Shown here piece by piece: positions 26,037 through 34,884 of a stretch of DNA of 64,000 nt; the stretch's first letter is position 1, and each line of letters starts with the position of its first letter. Below the pieces are notes generated by a model, which saw only the letters and a list, made by a program, of their open reading frames with translations, was not told the origin of the DNA and made no database searches. The position numbers and the translations under genes are program-made. The DNA is from Ralstonia sp. 25mfcol4.1 (GTDB taxonomy: Bacteria; Pseudomonadota; Gammaproteobacteria; Burkholderiales; Burkholderiaceae): NCBI RefSeq assembly GCF_900104095.1, contig NZ_FNJO01000006.1, positions 186,001-250,000 of the forward strand, written 5' to 3'.

Positions 26037-27437
26037 TCAGTAGGTGCTGCGCTCGGCTGCAGCCGGCAGGGCCGCCGCGGCGGCTGCCGGAGCGGTGAGC
26101 GTCAGGTCCGGGCCCTGACGCAGCCAGCGCGCGGCCAGCCAGGTGAAGGTCACCAGCAGCACGGCGTAGAAGGCGCCGAACATCGCGATGCTGCCAGTCA
26201 CGTCGACGGCGGAAATGGCGGTCGAGACCCCTTGCGGGGTGCGCAACAGGCCATAGACCAGCCATGGCTGGCGACCCACCTCGCGCACGATCCAGCCGCA
26301 CTCGACGGCCAGGTACGGCAGCGGAATGGCGACGATCCATGCCAGCAGCAGCGCCCGATGCTGGCTCAGGCTGGCGGGCTGGTGGCGTGTGCGGCGCAGC
26401 ACCCGTGCCGTCCACAACGCCAGCACCACGAACAGCACGCCGATGCCGGCCATCACCCGAAACGCGTAGTAGAGCAGCGGCAGCATCGGGGGCTGGTCGG
26501 CGCGCGGAATGTCGGCCAGTCCCGTGACGGTGCCATGCACCTTGTGCGTCGCCAGCAGGCTCAGCATGCCGGGCACCTCGATGGCCCAGTCGTTGCGCTG
26601 GGTGGCCTGGTTGGGCCAGGCCAGCAGCGACCACGACGCGGCCGTGCCCGGCGCATTGGTCTGCCAGTGGCCTTCGATGGCGGCGCCCTTGGCGGGCTGC
26701 GTCTCGAAGACGTCCACGCCGCTGCCGTCGCCCAGCCATACCTGCAACGGCGTCACGATCACCAGCAGCACCATGGCCAGCCGGAACGAGCGTGCGAAGA
26801 AATCCGGCTGGCGCCGCTTCAGCAGGTACCAGGCCGAGATGCCGGCCACCACCACCAGCCCGGTTTCCAGGGCGGCCATCCACATGTGGCTGACGCCCCA
26901 GAGCGCGTCGGGATTGAAGATCGCGCGCAGGTAATCGGTGACGACGATCTTGCCGTCCTTCACCGCCACGCCTGCCGGGGTCTGCATCCACGAGTTGGCC
27001 ACCATGATCCAGAAGGCCGACAGCGACGAGCCCAGCGCCACCATGCCGGTGGCGAACAGGTGCACGCCGCGCGGCACGCGCTCCCAGCCGAACATCATGA
27101 TGCCGATGAAGCCGGCTTCGAGCATGAACGCCATGGCGCCCTCGAAGCCGAGGATGTTGCCGAAGAACTGCCCCGTGAACTGCGAGAACGCGCTCCAGTT
27201 GGTGCCGAATTCGAACTCCATCGGGATGCCGCTGACCACGCCGACGGCAAAGTTCAGCAGCAGCAGCTTGCTCCAGAACCGCGCGTGGCGGTACCACGCC
27301 ACGTCGTTGGTGCGAATCCAGAGCACTTCGACGATGAACAGGAAGGCCGACAGGCTGATGGTCAGGATCGGCCAGAGGATATGAAAGATCGCGGTGAAGG
27401 CGAACTGCAGCCGCGACAGGTCGGTGACGTCGTGCAT
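26037..27437 (-). CDS. cioA: Cyanide-insensitive quinol oxidase subunit I
   Basis: The 466-residue protein is a bd-type oxidase subunit I with about nine helices. The N-terminal LSRLQFAFTAIFHILWP segment holds the high-spin haem ligand His, FEFGTNWSAFSQFTGQFFGNILGFEGAMAFMLE contains the glutamates of the proton path, and GRQPWLVYGLLRT is the conserved motif near the C-terminus. The short quinol loop marks the CioA group rather than long-loop CydA, which explains cyanide resistance and high-affinity or stress respiration. It starts 6 bp after the DUF3331 gene stop and is followed closely by cioB, so it belongs to a single transcript. Confidence 0.93.
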   Translation of the reverse strand: MHDVTDLSRLQFAFTAIFHILWPILTISLSAFLFIVEVLWIRTNDVAWYRHARFWSKLLLLNFAVGVVSGIPMEFEFGTNWSAFSQFTGQFFGNILGFEGAMAFMLEAGFIGIMMFGWERVPRGVHLFATGMVALGSSLSAFWIMVANSWMQTPAGVAVKDGKIVVTDYLRAIFNPDALWGVSHMWMAALETGLVVVAGISAWYLLKRRQPDFFARSFRLAMVLLVIVTPLQVWLGDGSGVDVFETQPAKGAAIEGHWQTNAPGTAASWSLLAWPNQATQRNDWAIEVPGMLSLLATHKVHGTVTGLADIPRADQPPMLPLLYYAFRVMAGIGVLFVVLALWTARVLRRTRHQPASLSQHRALLLAWIVAIPLPYLAVECGWIVREVGRQPWLVYGLLRTPQGVSTAISAVDVTGSIAMFGAFYAVLLVTFTWLAARWLRQGPDLTLTAPAAAAAALPAAAERSTY

Positions 27438-27443
27438 GGCGCG

Positions 27444-27920
27444 TTATCTGGCGTTGGATCGGTAGGCAATGGTGGGCTGCGCGTCGTCCAGCGCGGGCGC
27501 AAGCGCCACGCCGGCGCTCTCCATGGCCGAGGCCAGGATCATCGCGTCGGCATTGAGCGCGGGCGGACGCGAACGCTGCGGGCGAAACACCAGGTCGCTT
27601 TTGTCGATGGGCTGGCCGGACAACGCGCAGACGCCGCTGTCGCGGGCCGCGCCGATGGTCCAGACCTGCGCCCCGTAGCGGCAGTGCGTGGCGTCGCGCC
27701 AGCTCACCACGGCCATGGCGCCGCTGAGCCGTTCGATGATGCTGACGATCGGGGCATGGGCGCGCAGCGCGTTGTCCCCGGCGGTGTAGGTCAGGGACGC
27801 CAGCGTCTGGCTCTTCGGATCCAGCAGCGCGATGGTGCGCAGCCACGTGTCGCAGGCGCTGTCGCGCACGTCCGCCAGATCGCGGGTATCAACGGATGCG
27901 GGGTACAGGGTTTCAGCCAT
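27444..27920 (-). CDS. DUF3331 domain-containing protein
   Basis: The 158-residue protein has the DUF3331 signature in its second half: ATHCRYGAQVW, ARDSGVCALSGQPI and DLVFRPQRSRPPALNADAMIL. CALSGQPI is the conserved Cys-containing turn. Its function is not known; it is found mostly in Burkholderiaceae. The ATG at 27920 lies inside the last codons of the upstream AraC gene (overlap 27913-27920), and the stop is 6 bp before cioA. This placement between a regulator and the oxidase genes suggests a role in oxidase expression or assembly, which is inference. Confidence 0.8.
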   Translation of the reverse strand: MAETLYPASVDTRDLADVRDSACDTWLRTIALLDPKSQTLASLTYTAGDNALRAHAPIVSIIERLSGAMAVVSWRDATHCRYGAQVWTIGAARDSGVCALSGQPIDKSDLVFRPQRSRPPALNADAMILASAMESAGVALAPALDDAQPTIAYRSNAR

Positions 27921-28923
27921 GGGAGCTCCCGGGGGTAGAGGTGACCTTGACGCGCCAGCAGTGCGGCGTGTCGCCGACGAAACGCTTGAAGACGGTGGTG
28001 AAATGGGCTTGCGAGCGGAATCCGCAGCGCATGGCCACTTCCAGCACGCTGCCGTCACCGCCACGCAGCAGGTCCTGCGCGTGTTCGATTCGGCGGCGCA
28101 CCAGGTATTCGTGCGGGCGCATGCCCGTGGTGCGACGGAACTGGGCGGCAAAGTACATGCGCGTGAGCCCGGTGCTGCGCGCGATATCGGCCAGCCCGAT
28201 GGGCGCGGACAGGTTCGCGTCGATGAACTCGATGGCGCGGCGCAGACGCCATTGGGGCAGCGTGGTCACCGCACGCGTTTTCGACGCAATGCGCTGGAAA
28301 TGATTGGCCACCACGCGCGCCACGATGGCCAGCGCCACGCTGTCGGCAAAGATGCGGCCCAGACCGGGGTCCTGCGAATGCGCCACCGCCAGGGCCTGGC
28401 CAAGCCGTTCCAGCGCCGGGTCGGCATGGAGGAACGGATCGTCGAGCCGCAATTCGCCGTCGTGGTCGTGGCCGAACTGGTCGGCATAGCAGGCCGCCAG
28501 CACCGATTGGGGCACGAACAGGTGAAGCACGTCGCTGGCCGATGCGTACACGGCGCTGGTGGCGGTGCCCGGCGCGGTCACGTGGACCGCACCGGCACCC
28601 AGTCGTCCGTCAAACACGGGCATGCCGCCGCACAGGAAGCGGATCGAGCTGGACCGCAGGTTGATGGCGATGCAGTGCCGGGTGGGTTCGCCGGCGTGCG
28701 ACACCATGTCAGGCGGCTCGCCGTCGCAGGTCCAGCGCGACACCACGATGGCGTCGCGGTGGCCGGGCGTGACCACGGCCTCGGGGGCGTGGCGCCAGCG
28801 GGTCTCGCACTGGACGAAGCCGGGCGCCTGCGCGGCGGCCACGCGCAGCTGGGGCGCTGCCCGGGCAGGTGCGGCGCCAGAGGTGTCAGGGGCGTCGAGG
28901 ACGGTGGTGGCTACATCTTTCAT
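27913..28923 (-). CDS. AraC-family transcriptional regulator
   Basis: The 336-residue regulator has a C-terminal double helix-turn-helix: IEFIDANLSAPIGLADIARSTGLTRMYFAAQFRRTTGMRPHEYLVRRRIEHAQDLL, then VLEVAMRCGFRSQAHFTTVFKRFVGDTP. The N-terminal ~210 residues are a cupin-like ligand domain without close recognition. The start at 28923 (before KDVATTV) follows GGAGCCCCGCC. It sits in the cio operon between two tiny membrane-protein genes and DUF3331, overlapping the latter by 8 bp, so it probably controls the operon in which it lies. Confidence 0.9.
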   Translation of the reverse strand: MKDVATTVLDAPDTSGAAPARAAPQLRVAAAQAPGFVQCETRWRHAPEAVVTPGHRDAIVVSRWTCDGEPPDMVSHAGEPTRHCIAINLRSSSIRFLCGGMPVFDGRLGAGAVHVTAPGTATSAVYASASDVLHLFVPQSVLAACYADQFGHDHDGELRLDDPFLHADPALERLGQALAVAHSQDPGLGRIFADSVALAIVARVVANHFQRIASKTRAVTTLPQWRLRRAIEFIDANLSAPIGLADIARSTGLTRMYFAAQFRRTTGMRPHEYLVRRRIEHAQDLLRGGDGSVLEVAMRCGFRSQAHFTTVFKRFVGDTPHCWRVKVTSTPGSSHG

Positions 28924-28964
28924 GGCGGGGCTCCGGGATGCGGTATCGGTTCGGCGGCGGGCGT

Positions 28965-29066
28965 TCACTCGGCGTACTGGAGGAACGCGACGGCAATCAA
29001 AATCAGGTTCAGCACGGCGAGGACGATCCAGCCGTACATCAGCAGCAGGCTTTCCTGGTCGGACAT
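28965..29066 (-). CDS. Tiny single-pass membrane protein (33 aa)
   Basis: The 33-residue frame codes for a short polar start (MSDQES) and one transmembrane helix (LLLMYGWIVLAVLNLILIAVAFL) ending in QYAE. It lies between a second small membrane protein gene (8 bp away) and the AraC gene (41 bp away), on the strand of the cioAB genes. Size, topology and the acidic C-terminal end are like those of CydX/CbdX-type accessory subunits of bd oxidases, which are normally next to subunit II. No such gene follows cioB here, so this could fill that role. No sequence family is recognised. Confidence 0.55.
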   Translation of the reverse strand: MSDQESLLLMYGWIVLAVLNLILIAVAFLQYAE

Positions 29067-29074
29067 GGCGGCGC

Positions 29075-29230
29075 TCACAGGTGGTGGTGCGACAGCACGG
29101 CGTGCGCTGCGGCGTGAACGGGCTCGATGGCCTGTTGCCACATGCCGTAAACCACGGCGCCAGCCACGCCGACCGTAGCGAAGGCGAGGGTGATGGCGAT
29201 GATCGGCATCCAGAGCTTCTGATGTGTCAT
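29075..29230 (-). CDS. Small membrane protein with His-rich tail (51 aa)
   Basis: The 51-residue product has a single transmembrane helix (PIIAITLAFATVGVAGAVVYGMW) and a C-terminal tail with six His residues (EPVHAAAHAVLSHHHL). A GGGAGCCGCACC ribosome-binding sequence supports the ATG at 29230. It begins the run of minus-strand genes leading to the AraC, DUF3331 and cioAB genes. The tail could bind metal or haem, but this is only suggested by composition. No family is recognised. Confidence 0.55.
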   Translation of the reverse strand: MTHQKLWMPIIAITLAFATVGVAGAVVYGMWQQAIEPVHAAAHAVLSHHHL

Positions 29231-29321
29231 GGTGCGGCTCCCGTGGAAGCAGTCGGTGGTTGACTGGAATGCTAGGAGCCGGGTACGGATGCCCACAATT
29301 GCCGTGTAGGTGGTGCGGTGT

Positions 29322-29336
29322 TAAACGAAGGTATAG
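29322..29336. promoter_or_regulatory. Motif copy B (TAAACGAAGGTATAG)
   Basis: TAAACGAAGGTATAG lies in the 265-bp region between the divergent small membrane protein gene (start 29230) and the efflux outer membrane factor (start 29496). It shares the 10-bp core GAAGGTATAG exactly with the copy at 24294-24308. It could serve either gene. The distance to 29230 is about 92 bp, a normal activator position for the minus-strand operon. Confidence 0.4.
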
Positions 29337-29495
29337 GCCGGCCCAACGCAATGCACCGGAAAGGGGCGAAACCATGCGGATAGAGGCGGTCCCGCCACCC
29401 GGTAGTGCCATCCCGAAATAACTTGGCGTTCGCAACCACGGCCGTGCGCGCCAGCGGCCATCATTCCCGACATCAACCATCGGAGTGAGGCTGTG

Positions 29496-30995
29496 ATGCA
29501 TGCCGCGACCGGATGGCGGCGCTTGCCCGTGGCTGCCGCCGTGCTGACTACCCTGGCGCTGACGGGCTGCGCCGCGTTCGACCACAGCCGCCCCACGCAG
29601 ACGCCGGCGGTGGTTACCGACATTGCGCAAAGCCTGCCGGCCCAGCATGGCCAGTGGCCGTCGCAGGACTGGATCGACCGCTTTGGCGACCCCCAGCTTG
29701 GCGCACTGGCCCGCGAGGCGGTTGCCGGCAGCCCGACGCTGCAGGCTGCGCAGGCGCGCGTGGAGGCAGCCCGTGCCGTGGCCGAGGGCGCGCGCAGCGG
29801 CCTGTATCCCGACATCGATATCCGCGGCGGTGTGTCGCGCCAGCGCATTTCCGAGACCGACCTGCTTGGCGCCACGCCGCTGTCGGGCCGCTGGATCAAC
29901 CAAGTGCAGCTGTCCAGCGGCCTGACGTATGACCTGGACTTCTGGGGCCGGCACCGCAGCGCGCTGCAGGCCGCGATGTCCGGCGTGCGCGAGGCCGAAG
30001 CCGAAGGCCAGGCTGCCCAGTTGCTGCTGACCACGGGCGTGGCACGCGTCTACGCGCGGCTGGCCACGCTGTACGTGCTGCGCGACATCACCAAGCAAAC
30101 GATTGCCCAGCGCCGCGAACTGTCCGCGCTGGGCAAGGCCCGGCTGGTGGCTGGCCTCGATACCCAGGTGGGCATCACGCTGCAGGACGCCGACCTGGCC
30201 GGCGCCGAGGCGGATCTGACGCATGTCGACGACACCATCGCCCTGACGCGCCACCAGATTGCCGCGCTGCTGGGCAAGGGCCCTGACCGCGGACTGGCGA
30301 TCACCCGGCCGGTGCTGCTGAACGGCTCGGGTGGTCATCCGATGGCCGGCCTGCCCGACGACGCGCGCATCGGGCTGCTGTCGCGCCGCCCGGACCTCGT
30401 GGCCGCGCGTTGGCGCGTGGAGGCTGCCTCGAAAGACATCGACGTGGCGCGTGCGGAATTCCTGCCCGACGTCACGCTGTCCGCCATGGCCGGCCTGACC
30501 ACGATCACGCCGTCCGATTTCCTGCTCGGCGCGAGCCGGGCCTTTGCCTTTGGCCCTTCGCTGCGGCTGCCGGTGTTCGAAGGCGGCCGCCTGCGGGCCA
30601 ACCTGCACGCGCGCTACGCCGACTACGACGCAGCCGTGGCCGACTACAACCAGACGCTGACCGATGCACTGCGCGAGACGGCCGATGCCGTCGGCAGCCT
30701 GCAAGCCGTGGCCGCCGAAACTGCGCAGCGGCAGCGGGCCCAGGCGCTGGCCGAGCGTGCCTATGCGCTGGCTTCCGGTCGCTGGCAGGCCGGCCTGGCC
30801 AACCAGCTGGCCGTGCTGACGGCGCAGGACAGCGTCCTGGCGCAGCAACGCCAGGTGGCCCAGCTGCAAGGGCAGCAACTCGATCTCCAGTTCCAGCTGG
30901 TCTGGACGCTGGGCGGCGGCTACGTCGGGCAGTTGCCGGAACATGCCGCAGCCCAGGCCGCCGCGTCACCTAATCCCACGAGCACCTCACCATGA
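29496..30995 (+). CDS. NodT-family efflux outer membrane lipoprotein
   Basis: The 499-residue protein is an outer membrane factor of the OprM/NodT family. The signal peptide ends at the lipobox LALTGC. Two OEP repeats follow: WIDRFGDPQLGALAREAVAGSPTLQAAQARVEAARA and a second with RRPDLVAARWRVEAASKDI, the first helix pair forming the periplasmic tunnel. The GTG directly before ATG 29496 is also possible; GGAGTGAGG supports either. The start of the next gene overlaps the stop (ATGA), so it forms an operon with an EmrA-like adaptor. It should export drugs or toxic organics with that adaptor and an inner membrane pump. Confidence 0.92.
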   Translation: MHAATGWRRLPVAAAVLTTLALTGCAAFDHSRPTQTPAVVTDIAQSLPAQHGQWPSQDWIDRFGDPQLGALAREAVAGSPTLQAAQARVEAARAVAEGARSGLYPDIDIRGGVSRQRISETDLLGATPLSGRWINQVQLSSGLTYDLDFWGRHRSALQAAMSGVREAEAEGQAAQLLLTTGVARVYARLATLYVLRDITKQTIAQRRELSALGKARLVAGLDTQVGITLQDADLAGAEADLTHVDDTIALTRHQIAALLGKGPDRGLAITRPVLLNGSGGHPMAGLPDDARIGLLSRRPDLVAARWRVEAASKDIDVARAEFLPDVTLSAMAGLTTITPSDFLLGASRAFAFGPSLRLPVFEGGRLRANLHARYADYDAAVADYNQTLTDALRETADAVGSLQAVAAETAQRQRAQALAERAYALASGRWQAGLANQLAVLTAQDSVLAQQRQVAQLQGQQLDLQFQLVWTLGGGYVGQLPEHAAAQAAASPNPTSTSP

Positions 30996-32170
30996 ACACA
31001 TCCGCCCCGCCCGCTGCTCCCGCCGCGCCCGCACCGTCGGCCGAAATGCGTCCCGTACCGCGCCGCCGCCTGATCACCGTGGCCGCCCTGGTCGCCGTGA
31101 CGGGCATCGGCGCCGGCGCGTACTGGTGGACCATCGGCCGGCACTTCGCGTCCACCGATGACGCCTATGTGTCCGGCAACGTGGTGCAGGTGACGTCGCT
31201 GGTGCCTGGCACGGTCGTATCGATCGCCGCCGATGACACCCAGCGCGTGACGATGGGCCAGCCGCTGGTGGGGCTGGATCCCACCGACAGCGAGATGGCG
31301 CTGCAGCAGGCGGCCGCGCAACTGGCCGAAACGGTGCGCCAGGTGCGCACGCTCTATGTCAACAACGGCACGCTGCAGGCGAACATCGCCCAGCGCCAGG
31401 CCAACGTGGAGAACGCCCGTGACGATCTACGCAGGCGGATGTCGGTCGACGGGACCGGCGCCGTATCGAAAGAGGACGTCGACCACGCCCGGTCCACGCT
31501 CAAGGAAGCGGAGGCGGCGTTGCGTGCCGCGCAGGAACAGCTGGCATCGAACCTGGCCCTGACGCACAACACCAGCATCGCGCAGCATCCCGACGTGGCG
31601 CGCGCCGTCGCCAGCTATCGCGCCGCCTATCTGACGCACGCGCGTTCGACACTGCCGGCGCCAGTCACCGGCTTCGTGGCGCGCCGCGCGGTGCAGGTGG
31701 GCCAGCGCGTGGCGCCCGGTGTGCCGCTGATGGGCGTGGTGCCGCTGGACCAGGTCTGGGTGGACGCCAACTTCAAGGAAAACCAGATGAAGGACATGCG
31801 CGTGGGCCAGCCGGTGTCGCTGGTGGCCGACTTCTACGGCGCCCAGGTGCGCTACGACGGCAAGGTGGCGGGCTTTTCGGCCGGCACGGGCGCTGCGTTC
31901 TCGGTGCTTCCCGCGCAGAACGCCACTGGCAACTGGATCAAGGTGGTGCAGCGTCTGCCGGTGCGGATCACGCTCGATGCCGCGCAGCTGGCCGCGCATC
32001 CGCTGCGCATCGGCCTGTCGATGCAGGTGACCGTGGATGTGCACCAGCACGACGGCGCCAGCCTCAACACGCTGCCGGCCGTGACGCCGCTGTCGACGGA
32101 CGTCTACGCAACGGTGGGGCGCGACGCCGACGCGAACATCGCGAAGATCATCGCGGCCAACGAGCGTTGA
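30992..32170 (+). CDS. EmrA/HlyD-type membrane fusion protein
   Basis: The 392-residue adaptor has one N-terminal transmembrane helix (LITVAALVAVTGIGAGAYWW) preceded by a Pro/Ala-rich cytoplasmic stretch. A biotinyl-lipoyl-like domain (STDDAYVSGNVVQVTSLVPGTVVSI) follows, then a coiled-coil hairpin (about 100-200) and a C-terminal barrel with PLDQVWVDANFKENQMKDMRVGQPV, the EmrA signature. EmrA partners with DHA2-type MFS pumps and an outer membrane factor. The factor is the overlapping upstream gene. The only DHA2-type pump nearby is encoded convergently, ending 22 bp away. Confidence 0.93.
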   Translation: MNTSAPPAAPAAPAPSAEMRPVPRRRLITVAALVAVTGIGAGAYWWTIGRHFASTDDAYVSGNVVQVTSLVPGTVVSIAADDTQRVTMGQPLVGLDPTDSEMALQQAAAQLAETVRQVRTLYVNNGTLQANIAQRQANVENARDDLRRRMSVDGTGAVSKEDVDHARSTLKEAEAALRAAQEQLASNLALTHNTSIAQHPDVARAVASYRAAYLTHARSTLPAPVTGFVARRAVQVGQRVAPGVPLMGVVPLDQVWVDANFKENQMKDMRVGQPVSLVADFYGAQVRYDGKVAGFSAGTGAAFSVLPAQNATGNWIKVVQRLPVRITLDAAQLAAHPLRIGLSMQVTVDVHQHDGASLNTLPAVTPLSTDVYATVGRDADANIAKIIAANER

Positions 32171-32192
32171 GACCGCAAACGTCAGCGGGAAC

Positions 32193-33704
32193 TCACCGCA
32201 GCCACCGCTGCCACAGCGCAAAGCCGGCCACCAGCAGGCAGCCGGGCGCCACGATGGCCAGCAGGTTGGCGCCGGCCAGCAACACCGCCTGCTGGTCGAT
32301 TTGCTGCGACAGACCGATCAGTGCGGCGCCATGCGGCAGCGGTGCGATGCCGAACGGGTCGACGCGTGCCACCAGGTGCGTGCGCGCCAGCGCCTCGCCG
32401 TACTGCAGGCACTGGGCGGCGGTTCCCGTGCCGGCCGCCGAGGCAACCTGGCGCACGATGTTCTTGAACTGGTAGGTGTGCGAGAAATCGTCGAGCGGTG
32501 TGTCCAGGAACGTCAGCTTGGCCACGACGATCAGGCTGAACGGCAGCGCCATACTCTGCAGCAGCAGCGCCGGTACCACGCGGCCCAGCGACAGGTCCGT
32601 CATCAGGCGCGTGGCCAGCATCCACGCCGCGCCCGCCAGCATGACATAGCCCAGTGCCAGCCAGCGTCGCGAACCGGGCAGGCGCGCGCCATACAGCACG
32701 AACACGATGGCTGCCACGACGCCCGCCGCGGCGGTCAGCGTCGTTACGATGCCGGTGGTCTCGAACGAGAAGCCCAGGCCCAGCTGCAGCACGATCGGGA
32801 TCAGGTAGTTCCACAGCCCCGCCACGAACGAGTAGATGGCGTAGAAGCCCAGGCCGGTCAGATAGCGCTTGCCGCCCAGCCGGTGCGTATTGAGCCACGG
32901 GTCGGGATGCCGGTGCAGCCGCACGAAGGCCAGCGTCATCAGGGCGGCACCCGCCAGCGGGCGGACAAGCACGATGGGGGTGCTGGCTGCCGTATAGAGC
33001 CGCAGATCGGCCAGGCCATGCACCAGCACCAGTGCCCCCAGACCCAGCAGCAGCACGGTGTACCAGTCCATCGCGGCCAGGGCGTCGATGTCAGGCGGAC
33101 GGGGCGGGGTGACGCGGTGCGGATAGGTGACCGACACCAGCAACAGCGTTGCGGCGGCGCCGATGGCCTGCACCACGAAGATCAGGCGCCAGCTGGCATC
33201 GAGGATCAGCGTGGCGGTGATCCACGGCGCCGCGGCCAGCATGCCGATGGCGCCCAGCACGAACGGCCACAGCAGGCGCGGGCGCTCCTGCGGGGCGGCG
33301 ATCATCTGGATCAGCGTGCGCGCGGCAGCGAACAGGCCGCCCGCACCAAGGCCCTGCACGGCCAGCGCCAGCGAGAGCTGCACGATGTTATTCGATACCG
33401 CGCAAAGCAGCGCGCCGCCGATGGCCACCAGCAGGCCCAGCATCGTGAAGCCACGGTAGCTGATCAGGTCCGCGATGCGCCGCAGCATCAGGTTGGCGAC
33501 GATGGCGGCCGCAGCATAGGACGTAAAGCACCAGAGGAAGTCGTCGGGCGTGGCGTAGACGCCGGCGTGGATCTGCACCGCGCCGGTGGCCAGCATCGAG
33601 GTGGCCACGAAGTCGACCCCCGTGGCGCACCCCAGTGCCAGCCCCATCAGCAGCACACCGCCGCGCGTGACGCGCGGCAGGGCGCCTAACGCGACGGATG
33701 GCAT
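32193..33704 (-). CDS. MFS transporter, DHA2 (EmrB-like) family
   Basis: The 503-residue protein has about fourteen hydrophobic segments. The early LGCATGVDFVATSMLATG segment and RRIADLISYRGFTMLGLLVA loop after helix 2 fit DHA2 drug:H+ antiporters. It is probably the inner membrane pump for the adaptor and outer membrane factor encoded on the opposite strand, with which it converges. It starts inside the end of a small secreted-protein gene (overlap 33686-33704), so it is translated from the transcript that begins with the alpha/beta hydrolase gene. An in-frame GTG at 33725 is an alternative start. Confidence 0.88.
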   Translation of the reverse strand: MPSVALGALPRVTRGGVLLMGLALGCATGVDFVATSMLATGAVQIHAGVYATPDDFLWCFTSYAAAAIVANLMLRRIADLISYRGFTMLGLLVAIGGALLCAVSNNIVQLSLALAVQGLGAGGLFAAARTLIQMIAAPQERPRLLWPFVLGAIGMLAAAPWITATLILDASWRLIFVVQAIGAAATLLLVSVTYPHRVTPPRPPDIDALAAMDWYTVLLLGLGALVLVHGLADLRLYTAASTPIVLVRPLAGAALMTLAFVRLHRHPDPWLNTHRLGGKRYLTGLGFYAIYSFVAGLWNYLIPIVLQLGLGFSFETTGIVTTLTAAAGVVAAIVFVLYGARLPGSRRWLALGYVMLAGAAWMLATRLMTDLSLGRVVPALLLQSMALPFSLIVVAKLTFLDTPLDDFSHTYQFKNIVRQVASAAGTGTAAQCLQYGEALARTHLVARVDPFGIAPLPHGAALIGLSQQIDQQAVLLAGANLLAIVAPGCLLVAGFALWQRWLR

Positions 33705-33895
33705 GCCGCCTTGCCGTCGTGGCACCGGGCCGGGGCCGGGGCCGCGGCCTTGGTCACGGCCTTGGCGGCCGGCAGCACGCTGTAGTCGTAGCGGTCGGCG
33801 GCAAACGGGCTGGTGGCCGGATCGGTGGCGTGGGCGGCCACGGCCCCCAGCAGGCAGGTGGCGGCCAGGATGGATCGAACCAGAATCGGACGCAT
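33686..33895 (-). CDS. Small secreted protein (69 aa)
   Basis: The 69-residue product begins with a signal peptide (RPILVRSILAATCLLGAVAAHA, cleavage after AHA). The mature part is about 47 residues, Ala/Lys-rich in the middle (LPAAKAVTKAAAPAPA), and ends in RCHDGKAACHPSR with two Cys. CCGGAGAACCGCC precedes the ATG. It lies between an alpha/beta hydrolase gene and the MFS gene, overlapping the latter by 19 bp. No family is recognised; a periplasmic helper of the pump is possible but unsupported. Confidence 0.6.
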   Translation of the reverse strand: MRPILVRSILAATCLLGAVAAHATDPATSPFAADRYDYSVLPAAKAVTKAAAPAPARCHDGKAACHPSR

Positions 33896-33924
33896 GGCGG
33901 TTCTCCGGTTGGGGCGTTGATGAA

Positions 33925-34746
33925 TCAGCGGTTCAGGAAGGCCAGCAGGTCGGCGTTGACCTCGTCGGCACGCGTGACGCACATGCCGTGCGGTGCGCCG
34001 GCGTAGACCTTGAGGGTCGCGCCCTTGACGATCCTGGCCGACAGGCGGCCGGCATCGTCGATCGGCACGATCTGGTCGTCGTCGCCATGCAGGATCAGCG
34101 TGGGCACGTCGATCTTCTTCAGGTCTTCGGTGTAGTCCACCTCGGAGAACTCCTTCACGCACAGGTATTGGCCCAGCACGCCGCCGGCCATGCCCTGCTG
34201 CCAGAAGTTGTCGATGGTGCCCTGCGCCACCTTGGCGCCCGGACGGTTGAAGCCGAAGAACGGCAGCGCCAGGTCCTTGTAGAACTGCGAGCGGTTGTCG
34301 GCCACGCCCTGGCGGATGCCGTCGAAGACTTCCATCGGCAGGCCGCCGGGATTGGCCTCGGTCTTGAGCATGATCGGCGGCACGGCGCCGATCAGCACCG
34401 CCCCGGCCACGCGCTTCGAGCCATGCCGGCCGATGTAGTGCGCCACTTCGCCTCCGCCGGTGGAATGGCCAACCAGCGTGGCGCCCTGGATGTCGAGGGC
34501 GTCGAGCACGGCGGCCAGGTCGTCGGCATAGGTGTCCATGTCGTTGCCGTGCGCGGGCTGGTCCGAGCGGCCGTGGCCGCGACGGTCGTGGGCAATCACG
34601 CGAAAGCCGTGCTGCGCCAGGAACAGCATCTGGGCGTCCCAGGCGTCGGCATGCAGCGGCCAGCCGTGCGAGAAGACCACGGGGCGGCCGGTGCCCCAGT
34701 CCTTGTAGAAGATGCGGGTGCCGTCCTGGGTGGTGATGTAGCTCAT
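33925..34746 (-). CDS. Alpha/beta hydrolase (non-haem chloroperoxidase/esterase-like)
   Basis: The 273-residue enzyme is a typical alpha/beta hydrolase. The nucleophile elbow is VGHSTGGG with Ser at residue 95, the oxyanion region is [25 protein letters not shown] contains the acid Asp, and GAPHGMC holds the catalytic His. This set is closest to the cofactor-free chloroperoxidase/arylesterase group (FSHGWPL...[11 protein letters not shown]). The physiological substrate is unknown. It begins the minus-strand transcript that leads to the secreted 69-residue protein and the MFS pump, so the three may act in removal of the same toxic compound. Confidence 0.9.
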   Translation of the reverse strand: MSYITTQDGTRIFYKDWGTGRPVVFSHGWPLHADAWDAQMLFLAQHGFRVIAHDRRGHGRSDQPAHGNDMDTYADDLAAVLDALDIQGATLVGHSTGGGEVAHYIGRHGSKRVAGAVLIGAVPPIMLKTEANPGGLPMEVFDGIRQGVADNRSQFYKDLALPFFGFNRPGAKVAQGTIDNFWQQGMAGGVLGQYLCVKEFSEVDYTEDLKKIDVPTLILHGDDDQIVPIDDAGRLSARIVKGATLKVYAGAPHGMCVTRADEVNADLLAFLNR

Positions 34747-34884
34747 GTCGGTCTTCCTGAGGAGAGAGTGAGGTTTGAGGCTACTGCCGGCGCGGGTCGG
34801 ACCGTTCCGCGCGATCGGCGCTGCTTTCGCATTTGCACGTCCGGGCGCCGGATGTGTGCAGGCCGTCCGGCGCCGGCTTTCAAG

